From Leifsonia poae (GTDB taxonomy: Bacteria; Actinomycetota; Actinomycetes; Actinomycetales; Microbacteriaceae), in the NCBI RefSeq assembly GCF_020009625.1, contig NZ_JAIHLP010000002.1:2666001-2730000 (forward strand): a stretch of DNA of 64,000 bases, in the 5' to 3' direction. The notes beneath the pieces are model-generated. The model ran no database searches. It was not told the DNA's origin and saw only the letters and a list, made by a program, of their open reading frames with translations. Positions 60,227-64,000 of this stretch are shown here, in pieces (the first letter of the stretch is position 1; each line of letters starts with the position of its first letter). The position numbers and the translations under genes are program-made.

Positions 60227-60481
60227 ATGGAATCGGGGAACAGGAAGCGTGTCGTTGTCGGGAGTGACTTCGCCGGCTGGGGAGCCAATCGCGCGGCGAC
60301 CTACGGTGTCAAAGAGGAAGACCTCGGCCGGTTCTACGCCGACCGCACCATCCTCAAACGCGAAGTCGTGCCGGAGAACGTCGCCGACGCCGTCACTGTT
60401 CTGACCGGCCCGGAGCTCTCGCGCACGACGGGTCTGCATATCCCCGTCGACTCCGGCGTAGCCGCCGCTTTCCTCCGCTAG
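60227..60481 (+). pseudogene. Truncated RhaD-type aldolase/dehydrogenase: C-terminus with a foreign N-terminus
   Basis: 84 aa. From WGANRAATYGVKEEDLG to the end VDSGVAAAFLR the sequence matches the last 65 residues of bifunctional rhamnulose-phosphate aldolase/short-chain dehydrogenase (about 680 aa in full). The first 17 residues, with RVVVGSDFAG, resemble instead the N-terminus of RpiB/LacA-type sugar-phosphate isomerases. A TAGCCT box (60197-60202) and GAAGGG with good spacing to the ATG at 60227 are intact. An in-frame deletion that joined the start of an isomerase gene to the end of rhaD explains it best. Probably non-functional. Confidence 0.6.
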
Positions 60482-60523
60482 CCGCCACGGGCAGAGTCCC
60501 TGGCAGGAGCGGGTTGGGCCGAA

Positions 60524-61066
60524 TCAACGATCCTCGCCCGGCTGGGTCGTCGTTCGTCGCCGGATCGCATCGACGATGTCGGCGATCCTCGCCTCGTTCG
60601 TCGTGTCTTCGGCGTCGATGATGATCGGTGCCTCGTCGACCGGGGGTTCGAAGTGGGTCACGTGATCTTCGAGGACGGAGTCGATGACGTCATGACGCCG
60701 TTGCTCGGAACGGTTCGCCTGCACTCGTTCTTGCTGCAGAACAGGATCGATCTGGACCCACACGAGAGCGAGTGGGGTTCCTGACCGCTCGGCCAGGGTT
60801 CGCCATTCGTCGCGGATGAACCGTGGCGATCCCGTGTCGTCCACGACAACCTGCTGACCGGCGCGAAGAAGGCTTTCGGCTCGCTCGTGGGCGATCTGCT
60901 TGGTCAGAACCCACTCTTCCAGCGGGATGCCCAGCCCGCCGTCCAGGCCGCGCTCAGCGTTGATGCGGTCGAGACTGATGACGCTTCCTGGTAGCTGTTC
61001 CGCCAGCTGTGCGGCGACGGTGCTCTTGCCCGAGAAAGAAAGTCCGCACATCAGCGTCAGGGCCAT
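60524..61066 (-). CDS. P-loop kinase-like ATPase (AAA_33 type)
   Basis: 180-aa cytoplasmic nucleotide-binding protein. The Walker A loop is GLSFSGKST at 8-16; DRINAERG and the long helix WVLTKQIAHERAESLLRAGQ follow; QVVVDDTGSPRFIRDEWRTLA holds the Walker B-like acidic pair and ALVWVQIDP continues the core. This group includes small-molecule and polynucleotide kinases; the substrate is unknown. The ATG lies six bases after TATCGT with no ribosome site. Divergent from the aldo/keto reductase gene. Confidence 0.83.
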   Translation of the reverse strand: MALTLMCGLSFSGKSTVAAQLAEQLPGSVISLDRINAERGLDGGLGIPLEEWVLTKQIAHERAESLLRAGQQVVVDDTGSPRFIRDEWRTLAERSGTPLALVWVQIDPVLQQERVQANRSEQRRHDVIDSVLEDHVTHFEPPVDEAPIIIDAEDTTNEARIADIVDAIRRRTTTQPGEDR

Positions 61067-61072
61067 GACGAC

Positions 61073-61078
61073 ACGATA
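61073..61078 (-). promoter_or_regulatory. -10 box TATCGT of the P-loop kinase gene
   Basis: On the minus strand TATCGT ends six bases before the ATG at 61066; the spacer GTCGTC is not a ribosome site. Confidence 0.5.
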
Positions 61079-61146
61079 TCCGCTCTCCGCGACAGGTGCG
61101 GTGTTCCCGGTACAGCCAGTCACTCCCTCCGGGGCGGCAACCGGTC

Positions 61147-61152
61147 TAGCGT
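61147..61152 (+). promoter_or_regulatory. -10 box TAGCGT of the aldo/keto reductase gene
   Basis: TAGCGT ends seven bases before the ATG at 61160; the spacer CGAGGGA could double as a ribosome site. Confidence 0.5.
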
Positions 61153-61159
61153 CGAGGGA

Positions 61160-62041
61160 ATGAACAACATCCTCACTCTGAACAACGGTGTCGAGATGCC
61201 CGCTCTCGGATTCGGTGTCTTCCAGACCCCTCCGGATGAAACCGCGGAAGCGGTCGCTGGCGCGCTCGCCACGGGGTACCGCCTGATTGACACGGCTGCC
61301 GCGTACGGCAACGAGCGGGGTGTCGGTGACGCGATTCGCGCATCCGGACTCGCCCGTGATGATGTCTTCATCGAGACGAAGATCTGGATCAGCGACTACG
61401 GCTACGACCAGACGCTGCACGCGTTCGACAAGAGCGCCCGCAAGCTCGGCGTCGACACGATCGACCTGCTGCTCCTGCATCAGGCGCTCCCCGGCGAGTT
61501 CGATGAGACCGTCGGTGCGTACCGCGCGCTGGAGCGGTTGCTCGCCGAGGGGAAGGTTCGCGCGATCGGTGTCAGCAATTTCATGCCCGCCCACCTCGCC
61601 TCGCTTCTCGGGCAGACCGAGATCGTCCCGGCCGTCAACCAGATCGAAGTGCATCCGTACTTCACCCAGGCTGAGCTTCAGGCAGCCGATGCGGAACAGG
61701 GCATCGTCACTCAGGCGTGGTCGCCGATCGGTGGCATCACCTCCTACCGTGGCGAGGGGGCCACGAGCACGTTCACCGATCCGGTGATCCTCGCGATCGC
61801 TGAGGAACATGGCACGTCCGCGGCTCAGGTGATGCTGCGCTGGCATCTGCAGGAGGGCCGCTCCGCGATCCCGAAGTCGGTGAAACCGGAACGGATCCGC
61901 GAGAACTTCGACGTGTTCGACTTCGAACTCCTCGACGACGAGCTGCGTCGGATCGATGCCCTCGACCGCGGTGTTAGAGGAGGTCCCGAGCCGGACGTCA
62001 TCACGCTCGAGAGTTTCGGCCGCGACATCCCCGAGGACTGA
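61160..62041 (+). CDS. Aldo/keto reductase
   Basis: NADPH-dependent carbonyl reductase of 293 aa. The catalytic tetrad is complete: Asp44 and Tyr49 in LIDTAAAYGNE, Lys74 in IETKIWISDYGY and His107 in LLLLHQALPGE. The cofactor-binding C-terminus has AIPKSVKPERIRENFDVFDF. Its N-terminus (LNNGVEMPALGFGVFQ) is that of the 2,5-diketo-gluconate reductase subgroup. A truncated NmrA-type gene follows four bases after the stop, so the pair may once have been an operon. Confidence 0.93.
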   Translation: MNNILTLNNGVEMPALGFGVFQTPPDETAEAVAGALATGYRLIDTAAAYGNERGVGDAIRASGLARDDVFIETKIWISDYGYDQTLHAFDKSARKLGVDTIDLLLLHQALPGEFDETVGAYRALERLLAEGKVRAIGVSNFMPAHLASLLGQTEIVPAVNQIEVHPYFTQAELQAADAEQGIVTQAWSPIGGITSYRGEGATSTFTDPVILAIAEEHGTSAAQVMLRWHLQEGRSAIPKSVKPERIRENFDVFDFELLDDELRRIDALDRGVRGGPEPDVITLESFGRDIPED

Positions 62042-62044
62042 CGG

Positions 62045-62308
62045 ATGCGACCGAGGACGGTGCTTGCGATCGGTGCGACCGGCAGCGTCGGCGTTCCGGT
62101 CGTCGCTGAAGCGCTCCGGCAGGGCTACCGGGTTCGCGCCCTCATTCAGGATTCCGGCCGCGCCGGACGACGTGCGCTCGGGGCCGAGTCTGTAGTGGGC
62201 GACCTCCCTCGCTCGGGCACGCTCGTGGCTGCCGTCGACGGGGTGGACGCTGTGGTGTTCACCCACGGGTCTCACGGCGGCCCGGGTCAGGCTCCGGCAA
62301 TGCGGTGA
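62045..62308 (+). pseudogene. Truncated NmrA/SDR-type NAD(P)-binding protein (N-terminal part)
   Basis: 87 aa. The dinucleotide loop VLAIGATGSVGVPVVAEAL and GDLPRSGTLVAAVDGVDAVV are typical of an NmrA-like reductase of about 210-290 aa. After VFTHGSHGGPGQA the frame ends in a stop (62306-62308) where the family normally continues for over 100 residues. Homology then ceases, so a frameshift plus deletion removed the rest. Placed three bases after the aldo/keto reductase stop. Confidence 0.7.
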
Positions 62309-62359
62309 GCGCGATCCGCACGCTCGTCGACCGCCACCCCCCCAAGTGGCGATCAGACG

Positions 62360-62512
62360 TCAGGCGCCGATGGTGACCGTCACTTCGCTCGGTTTCTTCA
62401 CGGGCGTCTCCTCCAGGGCGTGCCCCTCGGTGTCGATGTGGGGCAGGACCTTGTCGAGCCATTTCGGGAGCCACCAGGCGGACTTCCCGAGCAGGCTCAG
62501 CAGCGCGGGCGA
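62360..62512 (-). pseudogene. C-terminal fragment of an MMPL/RND-type transporter
   Basis: On the minus strand the last 50 codons read as SPALLSLLGKSAWWLPKWLD, then KVLPHIDTEGHALE and a short tail. A Trp-Trp-Leu-Pro-x-Trp-Leu-Asp end after the last membrane helix is characteristic of actinobacterial MMPL-family exporters (700 aa or more). No upstream coding continues beyond about 62512, where a fragment of another gene begins on the opposite strand. Confidence 0.6.
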
Positions 62513-62739
62513 ACGATGACGCGCTCGCGGCGCGATTCGAGGCGTTGACGCCACGCGAGCTGGAGGTCGTTCGTTCTGTCGCGTCCGGGCTGAGCAACGA
62601 CGAGATCGCCGCCCGGACGTTCGTCTCACCGTTCACCGTGAAGACCCATGCCAACCGGGCGATGACGAAGGTGGGGGCGCGCGATCGAGCTCAACTGGTG
62701 GCGTTCGCGTTCCTCGCCGGGATCGCACGCGACGACTAG
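62509..62739 (+). pseudogene. C-terminal fragment of a NarL/LuxR-type response regulator
   Basis: 76 codons in frame: LTPRELEVVRSVASGLSNDE, IAARTFVSPFTVKTHANRAM and TKVGARDRAQLVAFAFLAG make a complete LuxR-type HTH, but no receiver domain precedes it. A TTG at 62545 is the only possible start and has no ribosome site. The 5' end abuts the MMPL fragment on the other strand, marking a deletion junction at about 62509. Confidence 0.65.
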
Positions 62740-62760
62740 GAGTCGCCCGACGCCGGGCGA

Positions 62761-62798
62761 GTCGCCCGCCGTTCTGCCGTCGGCAGGGAGCGGGCGAC
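62761..62798 (-). terminator. Terminator of the F420-type oxidoreductase gene
   Basis: GTCGCCCGC (62761-62769) pairs with 62790-62798, with an inner CTGCCG-T-CGGCAG palindrome (62774-62786). It begins 7 nt after the stop of the minus-strand gene. Confidence 0.65.
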
Positions 62799-62804
62799 GT
62801 CCGC

Positions 62805-63374
62805 TCAGGCGTTCAGCCCGAAGCCGCCGGTCCAGCTGATCTTCTCGCCGACGGCGAGCACGAGCTGCTGGAAGCCGATCGCCTCGAGTTCGCGGGCGCG
62901 CTTGAGCGAGCCGGCGTCGACCGCGGCGACGCCACCCGCGACGATGATCTCGGCCAGAGCCGATTTGGCTGCGGCATCGTCACCGGCGATGAGCACGGTG
63001 GTCTGCCCGGATCCGACCTTCTTGCTGACGAGGGTCGCCGCGAACGTGGTGTTGAACGCTTTCAGAACGGTCGAGTCCGGGAGCTTCGAGGCGATCTCGG
63101 CCGCGGCCGAGCTGTCGGCGGGAACGACGAGGTCGTCGAAGGTCTCGAAGTTCAACGGATTGGTGATGTCGACGACGATCGTGCCCGCGAGGGCTGCGCC
63201 GTGTGCGGCGATCACGGCCGTGACCTCGGGGTAGGGAACCGCGAGAACGACGATGTCGCCCGCGATCGGCGCGGTGTCGCGCCCGATGTATTCGACCGTG
63301 TGGCCGCCCGAGGCAGCGAGGCCGCCGATGGCGTTCGCCATGTTTCCGCTGCCGATGATGCTGACCGTGCTCAT
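62805..63374 (-). CDS. NADP-binding F420 oxidoreductase-like protein
   Basis: 189-aa Rossmann protein of the NADPH:F420-oxidoreductase/pyrroline-carboxylate-reductase-like family. N-terminal STVSIIGSGNMANAIGGLA is the dinucleotide loop; DIVVLAVPYPEV, VVDITNPLNFETFDD and VLKAFNTTFAATL are typical. It lacks the longer C-terminal part of true Fno, so the reductase substrate is unclear. AAGGAAG precedes the ATG. Divergent from a MarR gene, with two MarR operators between. Confidence 0.86.
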   Translation of the reverse strand: MSTVSIIGSGNMANAIGGLAASGGHTVEYIGRDTAPIAGDIVVLAVPYPEVTAVIAAHGAALAGTIVVDITNPLNFETFDDLVVPADSSAAAEIASKLPDSTVLKAFNTTFAATLVSKKVGSGQTTVLIAGDDAAAKSALAEIIVAGGVAAVDAGSLKRARELEAIGFQQLVLAVGEKISWTGGFGLNA

Positions 63375-63410
63375 GAATTCTTCCTTTCGAAACGGAACCG
63401 CATCCCAATT

Positions 63411-63460
63411 TGTTGATGCGTCAACTAAAGTAACCCCGTTTAGTTGAAGTGTCAACTAAA
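63411..63460. promoter_or_regulatory. Two MarR operators in the divergent promoter
   Basis: A perfect palindrome with arms TTTAGTTGA (63439-63447) and TCAACTAAA (63452-63460) around a 4-nt spacer, and a second site with right arm TCAACTAAA (63421-63429) and a near-matching left arm TTTGTTGA. Their centres are 31 bp apart. They lie directly upstream of the MarR -10 box and of the oxidoreductase start. Confidence 0.82.
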
Positions 63461-63465
63461 TCGGT

Positions 63466-63471
63466 TACACT
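63466..63471 (+). promoter_or_regulatory. -10 box TACACT of the right-edge MarR gene
   Basis: TACACT ends six bases before the ATG at 63478, but the spacer GGAGGA is also a good ribosome-site sequence. Confidence 0.5.
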
Positions 63472-63477
63472 GGAGGA

Positions 63478-64000
63478 ATGACGGAGACGAAGGATCTCGC
63501 CGACCGCGAGAAGGAGGCCTGGCTGGGGCTCGTCGCGCTCGTCCAGCTCCTGCCCGGCGTGCTCGACGCTCAGCTGAATCGCGACTCCGCACTCACTCAT
63601 TTCGAGTTCTTCGCTCTCTCCCGTCTGTCGGAAGCGCCCGGTGCGCTCATGCGGATGACCGCGCTCGCCGCAGCGACGAATGCGTCGCTCTCGCGACTGA
63701 GCCACGTCGTGACGCGGCTGGAGGCGCGAGGACTCCTCCGCCGGCAGCCGTGCGCCGAAGATGGGCGCGCCACGAACGTCGTGCTCACCGATCAGGGCGC
63801 CGCATACGTCGGTGACGCCGCGCCGGGACACCTCGCGACGGTCCGTTCGACGGTGATGGATGCACTCACTCCCGAGCAGGTCTCGCAGCTTGCCGAGATC
63901 GCGGTCGCCGTCGTCGGGGCGATCGATCCGACGCACCGGGCCAGCGACGTGTGCGAGAGCATCGTCGCAGCGCAGCGCAACGCTGAAGCGCACCACCAGC
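63478..64000 (+). CDS. MarR-family transcriptional regulator (runs off right edge)
   Basis: 174 codons visible without a stop. A helix-rich N-terminus (AWLGLVALVQLLPGVLDAQL), the winged HTH with LTHFEFFALSRLSEAPGALM, TALAAATNASLSRLSHVVTR and the wing EDGRATNVVLTDQG, then the C-terminal dimerisation helices. Complete members are about 150-170 aa, so little is missing. Divergent from the F420-type oxidoreductase with two operators in between; it probably represses both. Confidence 0.9.
   Translation, partial: MTETKDLADREKEAWLGLVALVQLLPGVLDAQLNRDSALTHFEFFALSRLSEAPGALMRMTALAAATNASLSRLSHVVTRLEARGLLRRQPCAEDGRATNVVLTDQGAAYVGDAAPGHLATVRSTVMDALTPEQVSQLAEIAVAVVGAIDPTHRASDVCESIVAAQRNAEAHHQ

Noticed and set aside
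61281..62275. Long minus-strand extension of the P-loop kinase frame
   Set aside because: It runs antisense to the aldo/keto reductase; the kinase begins at the Walker A-proximal ATG at 61066.

Overview
The window is high-GC actinobacterial DNA. Gene content, the frequent GGATGC-type words, GTG starts, four-base ATGA/GTGA gene overlaps and many start codons preceded directly by a TANNNT box suggest a member of the Microbacteriaceae (Leifsonia-like). That placement is inference; no rRNA is present to confirm it.

Layout. 1-3080: a sugar ABC transporter operon on the minus strand (binding lipoprotein, two permeases, the second cut by the left edge) behind twin LacI-type operators. 3142-19913: core-like genes: a DHA2 drug efflux pump, an amidase-fold lipoprotein, a VanY-like carboxypeptidase, an ECF sigma factor fused to a membrane anchor and Ig-like domains, a sortase-type surface protein, pgm, pheA, a lipid kinase, serS, a HAD phosphatase and an LCP cell-wall protein. 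19965-20049: tRNA-Ser(UGA).

20051-50741 is accessory DNA. The last 22 nt of the tRNA-Ser gene recur at 28127-28148 and, with one mismatch, at 50720-50741. I read this as two genomic islands stacked in tandem at the tRNA-Ser attachment site. Neither carries a recognisable integrase. Island A (20051-28148) is a LysR-controlled catabolic unit: SDR dehydrogenase, PEP mutase/isocitrate lyase-family enzyme, amidohydrolase, MFS transporter, HpcH/HpaI-type aldolase and cyclase. The two divergent operons share the same two-block promoter element. Island B (28149-50741) begins with a secreted six-cysteine protein and a small membrane protein. It continues with an aromatic-degradation cluster: CoA-transferase A/B, amidohydrolase, alpha/beta hydrolase, HIT protein, NmrA protein, GntR regulator, a pyruvate-dehydrogenase-E1-like enzyme, PucR regulator, extradiol dioxygenase-like VOC protein, class A FAD monooxygenase, FAH-family hydrolase, second NmrA protein, amidohydrolase/decarboxylase and aldehyde dehydrogenase. 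It ends with a CocE esterase/TetR pair and a CorA-type transporter. A plausible flow is decarboxylation and hydroxylation of an aromatic acid, ring cleavage, hydrolysis of the cleavage product, and feeding of acids into CoA esters; the substrate is not determined.

50742-64000 returns to chromosomal-type content: small membrane and hypothetical proteins, two MarR regulators, a Pr6Pr membrane protein, a DUF347-repeat membrane protein, a GH3 glycosidase with an MFS sugar transporter under a divergent LacI regulator, an aldo/keto reductase, a P-loop kinase and an F420-dependent-oxidoreductase-like protein. Between 60197 and 62739 lie four truncated genes (a RhaD C-terminus, an NmrA N-terminus, an MMPL C-terminus and a LuxR-type C-terminus), a patch of gene decay.

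I saw no CRISPR array, transposase, phage gene, rRNA or replication origin.
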